Source: Darksidea phi
Lineage: Eukaryota > Ascomycota > Dothideomycetes > Pleosporales > Lentitheciaceae
Assembly (NCBI GenBank): GCA_030770425.1
Contig: JASJFT010000093.1
Span: 107,973-171,972 of the forward strand
Direction of reading: 5' to 3'
Length of the DNA: 64,000 nucleotides
Under the pieces are notes generated by a model, which was not told where the DNA came from, did not search any database, and was given only the letters and a program-made list of their open reading frames with translations. The position numbers and the translations under genes were made by a program. Shown here piece by piece: positions 43,766-54,389 of this stretch (the stretch's first letter is position 1; every line of letters begins with the position of its first letter).

Positions 43766-44611
43766 ATGCTCTGGAAGCGATCGTTTATTTTGGCCGCCGT
43801 CCTGGCTTCGCCCGCCTTCTCGGCCCCTGCACCCCAGAGAAAGGTCCCTGAATCCCAACAACTCAATTGCACACCGAACAACCAGGGTGTGGATGTCTGC
43901 TGCGATCAGTTCGGTGGCTGCATCTTGCGCGGTGGTAGGCTCATATTTTATGTTTGTATTATGTGGCCATGACAAATTCTAAAACCCTGTAGATCTGAGC
44001 CCCCAGTTCGAGGATCGTATTGTCAACAAGAGGGAGGCCGAGCCGCAGGCCCTCAACTGCAACAAGAACAACCAGGGCGTAGATGTGTGCTGCGATCAGT
44101 TCGGTGGCTGCATCTTGCGCGGTGGTAAGCTCATATTCATGTTTGTATTATGTGGCCGTGACAATTCTAAAACCCTGTAGATCTGAGCCCCGAGTTCGAA
44201 GATCGCATCGTGGACAAGAGGGACCCTGAACCGCAGAGGAAGGTCCCCGAATCCCAGCAACTCAATTGCACACCAAACAATCAGGGTGTGGATGTCTGCT
44301 GCGATCAATTTGGTGGCTGTGTTCTCCGCAATGGTAGGTTCAGATTAATATCATGTGATCACGACAAGTTCTAAAACGCTCTATAGATCTGAGTCCCGAA
44401 TTCGAGGATCGCATTGTCAACAAGAGGGAGGCCGAGCCCCAGGCTCTCAACTGCAATAAAAACAACCAAGGTGTTGATGTGTGCTGCGATCAATTTGGTG
44501 GCTGCATTCTCCGCGGTGGTAAGTTCTTCCCTGTGTCTCGTGGCCATGACAAGTTTTAATACCTTTTGTTTAGATTTGAGCCCCGAGTTCGAGGATCGCA
44601 TCCAGAATTAG
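43766..44611 (+). CDS. Secreted precursor of four Kex2-separated Cys-rich peptides
   Basis: Five exons (43766-43934, 43993-44124, 44181-44333, 44387-44518, 44574-44611), all split by phase-1 introns of 53-58 nt, give 207 residues. A signal peptide (RSFILAAVLASPAFSA) is followed by four repeats. Each repeat has NNQGVDVCCDQFGGC preceded by one more Cys, so the spacing is C-x9-C-C-x5-C, and then LSPEFEDRI. Lys-Arg at 69-70, 113-114 and 164-165 separates them, followed by EAEPQ, DPEPQ and EAEPQ. KR-EA is also the arrangement in yeast alpha-factor precursor (Kex2, then dipeptidyl aminopeptidase trimming). Released peptides would be about 42 or 49 residues with two disulfides each. The repeats alternate in type as A-B-A-B: A carries a 7-residue insert (RKVPESQ). 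No frame break. The family and target are not recognised, and no tailoring enzyme gene is adjacent. Confidence 0.88.
43766..44611 (+). repeat. Tandem exon-intron duplication, four copies (A-B-A-B)
   Basis: Exons 1-4 each end at the same place in the repeat (LRG or LRN, then a split Asp codon) and are followed by related introns. Introns 1 and 2 share long stretches including the start tcatatt and the end ctaaaaccctgtag, while introns 3 and 4 are more diverged. The unit of about 190-200 bases was therefore duplicated as DNA, with introns. Exon 3 is closest to exon 1 and exon 4 to exon 2. Confidence 0.85.
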
Positions 44612-47141
44612 TGGACCGGAGAGACTGGGCGGTAGAGATTTGTGAGGTCAAAATTTTTCAGCGTGTGGACACAGGCATTAAGTGTCTATAGTGGCCTGGG
44701 ACTATGTCTAGATAAGAAGGCAGATTTGCCTCGCCCAAGAATGACAGCTACGATTGCTTCTCAATCATGTTCCTCCTGCCGCTGTGAAGTTTGCGCTTCT
44801 TTCTGGTAGTGCTAGCTTAACGATAGGACTATGTTTTATAACCCGCCGATCTCGCTACTTCGATGTGAATAATTCCACGGAATATTATGGACTATGTAGG
44901 GATCATACCTTAAAAGTGGTCCGTTGTAGACTAATCGAAGTTTTAGTCTCGCTACTACTTTACGACTAGAGATACGGCGCGGGGTATATAATACTCGTAT
45001 TACTCTGACACTAGGCTATTGCTAGAGCCAAATCTACGATACTAGCGCTTTGAAGGATCGCGACGGTATATGGGAAGACTATAGGCCACGACATTAAAAC
45101 GGCTGCTAGTGGCCATCGCAAATGGGAGGCTACTCTGAAGAGCAAGGGGACAGACCGATGGAAAAGTATAGCCAGCATTACTATTCACATGGCCAAAGCT
45201 GGATGGACCTAGACGTCAGAATATCATCAAGATGTATGGGAGATCTACATGTTTGATACTAGTAGGTCATTGGTTTCTAGGCATGTGACTGATCAGGGTC
45301 GGTTTTTCCTATGGGTATAATTTCCCTACAACCCATTGAGCCGCCTGACCCATCCGCCCGAGGTGACTGGCGTGATGACTTAGCATTTTGCTCTGTGCCA
45401 CTGGATTGTCGAACACAACGTAGGGCCATTCGTGCCATTCCACACGTCGCAACAAGGTCCCGCAACATACCGCGGGCCACCGGAATTATGGTGTGGACAA
45501 GCAGCTTCCACCGCCAAAACTGGATTTCAATGTATACCGTATGTTCGACCGGTCCGTGAGAGTTCCCTGTCTGACTAATTTGGTTTGGATTTTCATAGTG
45601 GGAGTCTCTTTTGTAAGGTCCGCACGAAACAGTAGGTGCTTGTGCACAATAGAGGTGCTGTACCTATACCTTATACACGATGATAAAGCTATAGAGCTGT
45701 ACACAGTACTATAGATCGTGAGATACCGACGAGGTGATGTTTCGAACATTGACAGGCGGATCATAATGCCGTATAAGCAAGTTCTTTCATGTTTTGGGTG
45801 GTTCAGCTAAGCCTAATATAATTCCAAAACAAGCGCAATGTCTACGTACCTCCCTGGGCTACAAACTCCATGGGTGAAGGGTTCAACATAGGAGAAGGAA
45901 CGTCCAAAGGAGGACTGGATTAGACATAGATGTGAGATGCACAAGATAGGGACAGCGAAGTCTAACCGCTTCGTAACAAATACTACACCCTGTCTCTATA
46001 GCTGTATATAAAAGCGGAGGGCTGTATATACTTATCTCGTAGAAGAGGTAAAGATTACGGCTACTCTATAAGTAGATACGCTACGAATTACTCCTAGCTC
46101 TTAGTTACACCTAAATACGTAATTACATCAAATATGCTACTATTTAATCTACCCCTCTAAAAAAAATTCGAAGGCATGGCGCGGTGGAACCCCTCGTCCG
46201 CGCTAAAGATTGTCGGGATGTAGCTTGCACTGCAATCTTTAGCGCGGACGAGGGGTTCCACCGCGCCAAGCCTTCAAACGTGCCTCGGCACTATAGATTG
46301 TAATCGTGAATTCTCCCGCAGAGACACAATACCGAATACAAATACTGTAGGTGGGCTGGGCCGCTCCCTGCTCTTGGCTTATTCAAATACTATTTTTATG
46401 GATTAATTAGATTAGAATAGAAAGGTATCTTATGGGAGTATGTACAAGGCTATAAGGGACGTTAGATAAAATCGAAATTCGAGGGGATACTGCGGCAAGT
46501 TTTCTTCGGCACGACATTCACCGTTTTCCCGCACTAAGTGTACATAGGATTATGTGGTGGGAATGCGTTAAATTTTGTTTGTCTCTCTTCCTAAAGAATG
46601 AAAAAATCCTCCTTGACCTCAAGGCTTCAGATGTTCTGCTTATCTCTCAAACACAAGGGATCCTAGGCCGTTCGAATTGGTAGGACTCCTCAAAACCGTA
46701 TCTTTCCAGCAAAAGTCCTAGCTCAGAAACACAAAACAGCGCTGTACGCAAGCCCACGGACGAGCGGCAAAGTAGCTCGTCCGACCTACCTTGCTCCAAG
46801 AACAAAGAGTCACCCATTCGTCGCTCCTCCGTACCAGAATGACACAATATAGTACGTTTAAATATCGTAAGCCATAAGCAACAACAGAGCGGGGTCATTG
46901 CGCCTTGCCTTCTACAAATCCCACCTATGAGTTAACATAAGAGAATGCTGTGTAGTACATAGTCCTGCAAAAGCACAAGCAGAGAACAATCTGACAGCTG
47001 TACATCCATCCGCATCTTCGCTATCGTGCACCGCACAGAGACATTGACCCTACTAGCTCCATCACCACAACCCGGTCTATGCTTTAGCATAGTACATTTT
47101 GTATCACTCTTCGCTTCGAACTTATATACAAACACGCAGTG
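44612..47141. other. AT-rich gene-free block
   Basis: About 2.5 kb with high A+T, frequent TA steps and stops in all frames, especially 44780-45110 and 45950-46150. It resembles RIP-mutated repeat relics, but I cannot name the element. A 46-bp inverted repeat lies inside (46167-46278). Short frames at 45311-45714 show no family motif. Confidence 0.5.
46167..46278. repeat. Near-perfect inverted repeat (46-bp arms, 20-nt loop)
   Basis: Left arm 46167-46212 and right arm 46233-46278 pair at 44 of 46 positions, including 36 uninterrupted pairs (46177-46212 with 46233-46268). The loop is 46213-46232. The arms are GC-rich, within an AT-rich block. It could be a foldback/MITE-like element or a recent palindromic duplication, since pairing this exact has not yet decayed. 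Confidence 0.85.
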
Positions 47142-48964
47142 CTATACCACGTACCCATTTCTTATCACCGGCTTTCTCATGCCCTGCTTTGATGGCACAG
47201 CGACCCAGTCCCGTTCATCGAGCGCTTTCTCCAATCCTGTACCCCTCTCCTTCCACCCATTCCCCCTCAACTCCCTGGTCATTAGCCAAGCCGCCTTGAT
47301 ACAATCGTTGACACCAACCCCATGATATAGATTACCCACGACTCGAAGCCTCCCTCTATACTGGTCCCTGATCTTCTGCGCATAGTCTTTCAATCGATCC
47401 TCATACCCTACTGTGTACTGCGGAATACAATCTTCGGAGAGATTGACGTGGGATGCGACGGGTTCGGCGGTAATGCCGAGATGGCGGCGGACGATGGAGC
47501 GCGCGAGTTCGAGGCCTTCTTCTTTGTCTGGGAAGTGCTCCCAGCCGTTCCACCAGTGGCCGCCTAGCATCACGGTGAGTTTGGTGCCTTCCGCAGTGTC
47601 CTGGCCAGTGGTGACGTCCGAGTCGAAGATTACACCTAGAGCACGCTCAGGGTTCTCTTCGAACGGAACGCTTTGTGGGATGAGGTAACCGAAGCCTTGG
47701 ACAGGCAGAAGGACTGACTTGGCGAAGAAGAGGTTTACTGTCATGACGGTGACATAGGGGGCGAGGGACTTGTCGCGGAGCGAGGAGATAACGAGGTCGT
47801 AGGTTCGAGTTGTTTTGTCGGATTCGGTCTGCTTGCAGCGTCAGCCGGATGAGTGCGAATAGTGAGAGGATGCTCTCGACTTACCCCTGTTACGAGTTCG
47901 ACTTTTGGCTCCGCGCCTGCGATGTACTTTAGATCGCCAGCTTTGGTGTTGAACTTGAGTTGGACCCGATCATTCCCTTCGAGCTTCTGCTGCAATGCCT
48001 TGATCATTTCCTGCAGACCGTTCCTAAACGAGAACATGGTACACTCCCCAAGATCGTCGACAAACGTGTCTTCGAGTCTGATGTCCTCCCTCATACCATT
48101 CCATGCATCCGCATCGTATGGATGACACAGCGACACGCGCTGTAGATGGTTGCTCTCCTGATTGATAGTAAGATTACCTCTCCATACACCCCCATACAGG
48201 CCCTCTAACTGCCACGCTTGTGCCAGCAGTGTCCTTGCACTAAGCTGCCACACATCTCCCGCATAGATGCCATGCATGACTGCCGAGACAACATTATTTG
48301 CTATCCGCTTGTCGGCCCGTCGCGCTATGAAGGAACCTATCGATTCATCCATCAAGCCCAACGGCCGCCGTGGCCGCCATGGCTCAAGAAGTGTGTAAGG
48401 TGCGCCGGCCAGCAGACCGCTCCGCACCAGAGGGAAGATAATATCGAAGCTTAGAGGTTCGCCGGGAGAAGGCAGACGATTGAGACGATCGGGGTAGTAC
48501 AGGAAGCGGTTCTTTGCGCCTACCGAGGTGCGTTTGGAATAGAGCACGTTGTCCACGAGACCGAGATCTTGGATCTATAGAGAATCAGCTTGAAAACAGT
48601 GACCAATGCCTTTAACACTCGCCAATTGCGCCGTGGGCAAGCAATTCACCCCCGGTCTCAACGTCCGTGGCCCATACTCGAAGAGCACGTTGCCTCCTGG
48701 AACCTCTACTCGTCTCGACTGTATCCAGCCACCGGTCTCTTTTCCGCTTTCATAGACTGTAATTTTGCTCCGAGGAAATTCCTTCGACACAAAATAAGCA
48801 CTGGCAAGTCCAGAGACACCTCCGCCGAGCACCGCAATATTCTCAGGATACGCAGTGGATGAGGCGTAACGACGACAGTGGACGCATAGAGACGGGGTAG
48901 ACGACCGGCCAAGGACAGATTTCAAGGTCGATTGAAGGAGCGGGACATGACGCCTGAGTCGCAT
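47142..48964 (-). CDS. HEM14: Protoporphyrinogen oxidase (haem biosynthesis)
   Basis: Three exons (48964-48617, 48574-47885, 47831-47142) give about 575 residues. The third exon could also begin at 47828, using a later CAG. The enzyme oxidises protoporphyrinogen IX to protoporphyrin IX in the mitochondrial inner membrane. The N-terminus is basic, as in a mitochondrial targeting peptide. An FAD-binding motif AVLGGGVSGLASAYF lies at about 45-58, followed by VYESGKETGGWIQS and a FEYGPRTLRP block. The C-terminal region includes GGHWWNGWEHFP and VGNLYHGVGVNDCIKAAW, the family's FAD-contacting end. Introns keep phase and restore ASIQDLGLVDNVL. Copper, oxygen or haem control cannot be read from the sequence. 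Confidence 0.93.
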
Positions 48965-49380
48965 TGCCGCGTGTCGAGGGCGGGGTTTGCAGCTTGCAGA
49001 CGCGGGCCATGCGAGACTATGGTGACGAAGTTCGGCACGGAAGACGGAGCTCGGGCCGTCCTCGAACTAGTGGGCGGCCCAAGGGCATCATATAACGAGA
49101 CTATTTGCACCAGCACATCACATGTTGCAATGGATATAAATGTAAGGAGCAACGCAGCCCGCAGGCCGCCGAAAGAAAATAACCATTTAGAAAAGAGCCC
49201 TCCAGATGGCATCCGATAAGGTCTGCCAGTCCAAGATATGCCATCCCAACCACGAAACGCCACCCTTTCGGTATCCTGAACTATATTACAATAGTGGTTC
49301 TGCTGCACTGCAGCATGAAGCCCGCCGCTGCTGGACTTCTAGCCGCGTTTGCCAATGCCACACTTTCCAATCTACACCAT
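48965..49380. other. Intergenic, HEM14 upstream / NAB2 3' end
   Basis: About 415 bases. It must hold the HEM14 promoter and NAB2 3' region (both genes are on the minus strand). No separate gene is supported. Confidence 0.45.
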
Positions 49381-51153
49381 TCACAACACCGGTTCCGCCA
49401 TCTCCGTATTCTTGTCCGGTATAATGAGCTCCTCTTCTTGCGACTCATCAATGAACTTCCTCTCGCTCACGTGCTCCTTCTGTGCTTCCTCCCCATTCTT
49501 CGGTGCTACCCATACGTTGCCCTTTGGAGCCTGCTTCTGACCTTCGGCGTGCTTATACGGGCAGCGCGGATTTATGCATGGGGTGAATTTGCACATGACC
49601 GAGCTGTGCCAGAACTTGCATCCTGGGGTGGTGCAGTCGGCTCCGTTGCGACAAGCAGGCATGGACGGGTGCTTGTACGGGCAGTTTGTGGGGTCGCGAC
49701 AGTTAGGGTAGAATGCGCACTCTTGTTCGGCTTGGAACTGCTGTCGCTGAGCAGGAGACGGATGCTTACCCACACACTTCTTGTTCTTGCACGCCACACC
49801 GTAGCTGCAAGTGTCGTTCATGTCGACAACTGTACCCCTCGGAGCAGCTGGCGAGGAGTGGACGAAGGGGCAATCCGGCTTAGAACACCTCTGGTTGAAA
49901 TTGCACATGGTTGTTGCGGGATCTGGTCGTGATGCCTCGACTTCCATGCCGTTGCCGTTCTCAGCCGCGGGACCATCCGTCATCGCCTCGTCCTGACCTT
50001 CCTTCTTCGTGAACTTGGCCGAAGGTGGTAGACCTTGCTTGCTCGGTTGTACAGATCCCCTAGCGGCACCGCTCGGCTTCTTGCCTCCCCTGCCACCCTG
50101 GAAGTTGGGGTTGACATATGGTGTCGGAGTCTGACCAGAGAAGATTTGCTGCATCATGTGTGCTTGTTGCTCGTACATTTGCATGAGAGCCATCTGTTGC
50201 TGCGGGTTGAGCATGCCATTAGACATCCCCCCGGGCATCGCATTAGGCATCCCGCCAGGCATCGCACCCTGGCCCATGGGGGACATGGGCATACCGCCCA
50301 TGTTCATGCCGTTCATTCCGGCATGTCCAACATTCACATTGCCCATACCCCTTCCGTTCGCCATCGCTTCTAGTCCACGGCCGAGATTCTGGCTGTGGCG
50401 GGGCCCTTTCGGAGGCTCACGGGAATGCGAGTTGATGCGGCCGGCGCCCTGTGAGCCCCGGACGCGGTGTAGAGCGGAGTCGTCGGTACGGTTCATCTGC
50501 TTGTTGAGCTGGCCGATCATGCCGCCTCGTCGTGGTGTCTGCTTAGCACCGCTGCCATTGCGCATCGCTTTGGGTCCAGTGGGTCTGCGGACTGTCAGTT
50601 TCTGTTGCCGCAGGAATGAAGCTTTCCGGCCGGACACCAGCTGCAATGGAGACTCAAAGGCGTGAACTGGAAGTCCACATGCGTTGTTGCGAGGCTCGCC
50701 CGGAAAACCATTAGACAAGGGGAAAGGGACTAGAGTGTTTACATACATGTTGCCCGCCGAGGCCTCCGTGGCGCCCTCCATCTCGGTGTCATGCGCAGGT
50801 GCCGAAACGTGGTTGGAGGCGTCTTCCATCTGGTCCTCGCTGGTGTTGGTGTGTTGCACGTCAACCCCAGCGTCACCACCCGCGAGCTGTTGACGAAGCT
50901 GGTGGATCTGCTCGAAAAGCCATTTCGCAAACTGCTGAGTCTCGGGGTTATCAGGACCCAAATCGAGGAGGTCGTTTGAGAGCTCGGAGGCAACCTGAGC
51001 TTCATTCTTCTCATTCGCGAGCATTAGGAGGATGTAGTCGAATAGCGTCGTGTCGTCGTCGCTCGTCAGCCAGCCTAGCTCGGTGAGCTTGGACTGGACG
51101 ATGTTTTGCAGCGCGATCGCCAGCGGCGAGCCATTTGCGAAGTCGACAGCCAT
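49381..51153 (-). CDS. NAB2: Nuclear polyadenylated RNA-binding protein NAB2 (CCCH zinc fingers)
   Basis: Single exon, 590 residues. The N-terminal helical domain (SPLAIALQNIVQSKLTELGW, LFDYILLMLANEK) matches the Nab2 PWI-like fold that binds mRNA export factors. A Gly/Met-rich middle (GMGNVNVGHAGMNGMNMGGM) and an RG-containing segment follow. The C-terminal part has tandem CCCH fingers of short Nab2 type: CNFNQRCSKPDCPFVH, CSYGVACKNKKCVGKH, CAFYPNCRDPTNCPYKH, CRNGADCTTPGCKFWH and CKFTPCINPRCPYKH. That makes five clear fingers, which bind poly(A). NAB2 controls poly(A)-tail length and mRNA export. It is divergent from an SR-type splicing gene, another RNA-processing function. Confidence 0.93.
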   Translation of the reverse strand: MAVDFANGSPLAIALQNIVQSKLTELGWLTSDDDTTLFDYILLMLANEKNEAQVASELSNDLLDLGPDNPETQQFAKWLFEQIHQLRQQLAGGDAGVDVQHTNTSEDQMEDASNHVSAPAHDTEMEGATEASAGNMYVNTLVPFPLSNGFPGEPRNNACGLPVHAFESPLQLVSGRKASFLRQQKLTVRRPTGPKAMRNGSGAKQTPRRGGMIGQLNKQMNRTDDSALHRVRGSQGAGRINSHSREPPKGPRHSQNLGRGLEAMANGRGMGNVNVGHAGMNGMNMGGMPMSPMGQGAMPGGMPNAMPGGMSNGMLNPQQQMALMQMYEQQAHMMQQIFSGQTPTPYVNPNFQGGRGGKKPSGAARGSVQPSKQGLPPSAKFTKKEGQDEAMTDGPAAENGNGMEVEASRPDPATTMCNFNQRCSKPDCPFVHSSPAAPRGTVVDMNDTCSYGVACKNKKCVGKHPSPAQRQQFQAEQECAFYPNCRDPTNCPYKHPSMPACRNGADCTTPGCKFWHSSVMCKFTPCINPRCPYKHAEGQKQAPKGNVWVAPKNGEEAQKEHVSERKFIDESQEEELIIPDKNTEMAEPVL

Positions 51154-51965
51154 AGTGAGGTTGGGAGGTACGAGTGCGGCTGCGAGAGGACGCGGGCAGA
51201 GGGTCTGGAGACAAAGGGAGTGGCGACGGGTGCGCCTGGAGTCGCGTTTTCCTTTCGCACTAGTCGTGAAAGAGAGGCGACAAAGAGTGGAGATTCTTTG
51301 CGATGGGGTCTGGCGGTTGAGGGAGGCGACAGAAAAGTGGTCGTGGAAGTGAGAAGCAATTGTTTGGAGGTTCTCAGAGCCTTAGCCTTAGCCGCGAACC
51401 GCATGGGCTTGGCGAGACTTCATGGCACGTGCACGCTCTGCATCCGTTTCGATTTGCAATAACGTCGCTTGCTTCGATTCGCTTCTATCAATCGGCCGTG
51501 TTCAACTTTTAGAACAATAGACAGTCACTTGTCATGTTTATTTGCTGCTCCTTTGCCTACGAATTCAGCTTGCGGACATCTCATCAGCCCCTCGGCGATT
51601 TGCCTCAACACGTTGCCTACGACGGGATGAAGACATAGTGCATGTGATAATCACCTGTACTGATATACTACCGTCAAACCCGCGTCCGCTTCCCACGGCT
51701 CTTTTTATTTTTTATTTTTTGCATTCACTATACACTTACATTTGTAGCCTGGAGTGAACGAGTATTGTGCAGGCACGTCCGGACTAGAGAGCCGCAATTA
51801 GACTAGCGCCTTTCAGTCTTGGCGAAGCATTACGTTGGCCCTTGAAAGGTTCTCGCCAGCCTCGCCCTCTCTCTCCTCCACCATCCCCACTGGAGCCCCG
51901 ACTTGTGACTTGCCAATACGATCACAACCACCGCTCCGAGCCCCAGTCTCTCACATACACACACC
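51154..51965. promoter_or_regulatory. Divergent intergenic region, NAB2 / SR protein
   Basis: About 810 bases between two start codons, including a T-rich run at 51700-51720 and a C-rich leader before the SR gene. No further gene is supported. Confidence 0.4.
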
Positions 51966-52926
51966 ATGTCTCGCGGCGGAACGACCCTCTACGTCACCGG
52001 CTTCGGCCACGGCACCCGCGCCCGCGACCTTGCCTACGAGTTCGAACGGTATGTCTTTTAACGCCTCGCCCTTCCCGATCGTCGTCGTTTGCGTCGTATC
52101 CAGCGCCTGCATCGAGCTCGCACACCCTACATCCCCGCCGTTCCCCTTCGATCTCGCTCGAAACCAGCGCGCGATGCTTTACCTAGTTCTGCCGTCACCC
52201 GTGCGCGACGCCACCGATCTCAGCTCTCGCCTTCGCCCCTTCCGCACGAACCGCGTAGCAGCCTCATCTAACAACACCCAAGGTACGGTCGCCTCGTTCG
52301 CTGCGATATTCCCGCGCCGCGTTCAGCTTCTAGTCGACTGTGAGTCTTAAGGATCGTGCATCAGACCGGCAGACAACTGATACATGTAGGTTTGCCTTCG
52401 TGGAATACGAGAATCGCCGCGATGCAGACGATGCGTACCACGAGATGCATAACAAGCGCATTGGTCGCGACGATCTGCTGAAGATTGAGGTTTGTGACGT
52501 TTCGCCACAACAGACCGAGCTTTCCCTAACAGACGTCAGTGGGCTCGCACTCCACCTTCTGCTTCTTGGCGCTTCGATTCTGGCCGAGAGGGTGGTCGTG
52601 AGGGAGGTCGCGAGGGTGGCCGTGATCGCGGTGACCGATCGGAGCGCCCTCGCCGTAGTGATCGTTCTCCGCGTCGTCGTAGCGGGTCCCCCCGCCGCCG
52701 CGGCTCGTACTCTCCGCGAAAGGACGATATCCGCCCGGGTCGGGAGCGCGACTACGATCGCCGCGACCGCGACCGGTCTAGGAGCCCCGATGGTGACCGC
52801 GAAATGAAGGACGTTCGTGACCGTGACGACGACCGCGAGCGTGGCGATCGTGACCGCGACGTCGGCGCAAATGGCGACGATCGCAAGAGTGAGCCCCCCG
52901 TTCCGGGAGATGAAGAGCTCCTCTGA
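51966..52926 (+). CDS. SR-type RNA-binding protein (one RRM plus Arg/Gly/Ser/Asp-rich tail)
   Basis: Four exons (51966-52048, 52283-52339, 52390-52489, 52540-52926) give 208 residues. The RRM is assembled across the exons: TLYVTGFG (RNP2), ARDLAYEFERYGRLVRCDIP, then FAFVEYENRRDADDAYHEM (RNP1) and a DDLLKIEWARTPP end. The tail has Gly-Arg-Glu repeats (GREGGREGGREGG), SPRRR-type RS elements and long alternating Arg-Asp stretches, and ends PPVPGDEELL. It fits fungal SR proteins of the Srp1/Srp2-like class that act in pre-mRNA splicing. Without splicing no RRM is seen. The long first intron (234 nt) is unusual for this window and could carry autoregulation, as known for many SR genes, but this is inference. 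Confidence 0.88.
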
Positions 52927-54389
52927 TGATGCGCGCAGACGACTCGCCTCCGCCCGTCGCTCATGACGACCTGGATGTGGCAGAGTAGATTCTCCACTGC
53001 CTTGTCTTGTCAATCCATTGGGCGGGGGCTTGCGATGGCCACCTAGAATGCAAAAGCAACCGGAGTTGTGGGTTGCAGCGAAACGGCTAAGGGTTTTCTA
53101 TTCTCTCTTCTCGGCGGTAGTTCTGAGGTCTGTTGATGAAGGCCGCGGCATTAATCGACAAGCAGTCTACAACGTTTCGGAACTTTGTTTTCTTTGCGAT
53201 CGGTATCGGCGATATATCCCTTACGGCTCGGTCGGTGGTTCTTTTCTCGGTCGGTCGATCGGCGCCATCTGGCGAGCTCCCATACTGTACTTTACACGAA
53301 CGAATCCTGTAGAACGTCGAACCCTTAACATCCATCTACCATCCCCGATTCCCTGCGACGCCTCGATACCATACTTCCACAAAGGTTTGTAATTGGCAGC
53401 CATGCTGATACAGAACGAATGTGATCGTTGGATACCGTCCGTGATGTTTGTGTGCCTGACTCACACAAGCCACTGACATGTTTCTCTCTAAACAGCTCTG
53501 ATCCTTGCCCACAAACGCGAGCCAGTAAGGTTTAAAGTTTCATTCCGCGTTTATCCTCCACATAAACCACGCTATAGTGCAATACCCGCTGCTTGGGAAT
53601 AACCTGCAAAAACGATTGAGGTTCGCCACTATGCGCTCCCTCGAATGAAAAAGAGCTGAGCCCGCTACGCTGCAACGGGACACTCATAAGCATTTAAGAC
53701 CCTTTCTCAAGTTGCAAGGCTATGAGCTATGTAGATTTCTTCCAGGTCGTAGTCATAGTCACATAGTTGCCGCGTAGTGATTAAGTGTATACTCAATGAA
53801 CAGAATACTATTCATACTCTACCGACCGCTAATTATATGGAAGACCAAGTGCATTCTTGATGACATTGCATCTGTTGTTGCTCTGTACCACTGGTTAAGC
53901 CTTGTTCATCGCTCCTTGCTACATCGACCTATTATCTCAAATCATCGAAGCTTCACAGAACGTCGAAAGATTATATCGTGTGGTGTGAGCTCAGATACGC
54001 GAAGCTCCTGATTGGTTGGTCAAATCTGCGCAGTCAGCCAAGTGGCAGCGACAACGTCCCTTGTCCATCATTCCCACCTCACACTGCTTTCGTCACATTT
54101 CTCACTCTCACTGAGGCTCAAATCCAGCGCTGCTTTTACGTACGATTGCGCCTGACATCGGCAATACCATGTCTAGCATTCCTACATTCAAGGTGCTCTT
54201 TAAAACGAGCGCGAAAAGAGGTCGCGTGCCCACCTTCCCGATTAATCCCTCATCGTCCCACGAGACGACATTAACTTAGCGCCAGTCAACACCGGCAGAG
54301 CCGACTACCCATTATTACATTCAGATACGGTAGATGGTACCCGAATCCCCCCAACTTATCTGACACGGCCTCAACCGTCATGACCTGTG
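52927..54389. other. Intergenic, nothing recognised
   Basis: About 1.4 kb with only short motif-free frames on both strands. I see no repeat, RNA gene or transposon end here. Confidence 0.35.

Noticed and set aside
43766..44611. Alpha-type mating pheromone precursor
   Set aside because: The Kex2 spacing is similar, but the repeats lack the short W-C-x-x-x-G-Q-x-C type pheromone and are four times longer, with four cysteines each.
43766..44611. Ribosomal cyclic-peptide (ustiloxin-like) precursor
   Set aside because: Those precursors have short cores and sit by DUF3328/UstY-type oxidase genes. None is visible in the window.
43766..44611. CRISPR-like repeat array
   Set aside because: The regular repeats are coding exons and introns in a eukaryotic gene.
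49294..49932. 212-residue plus-strand open frame opposite NAB2
   Set aside because: Antisense of the CCCH finger region. The finger pattern on the minus strand is decisive.
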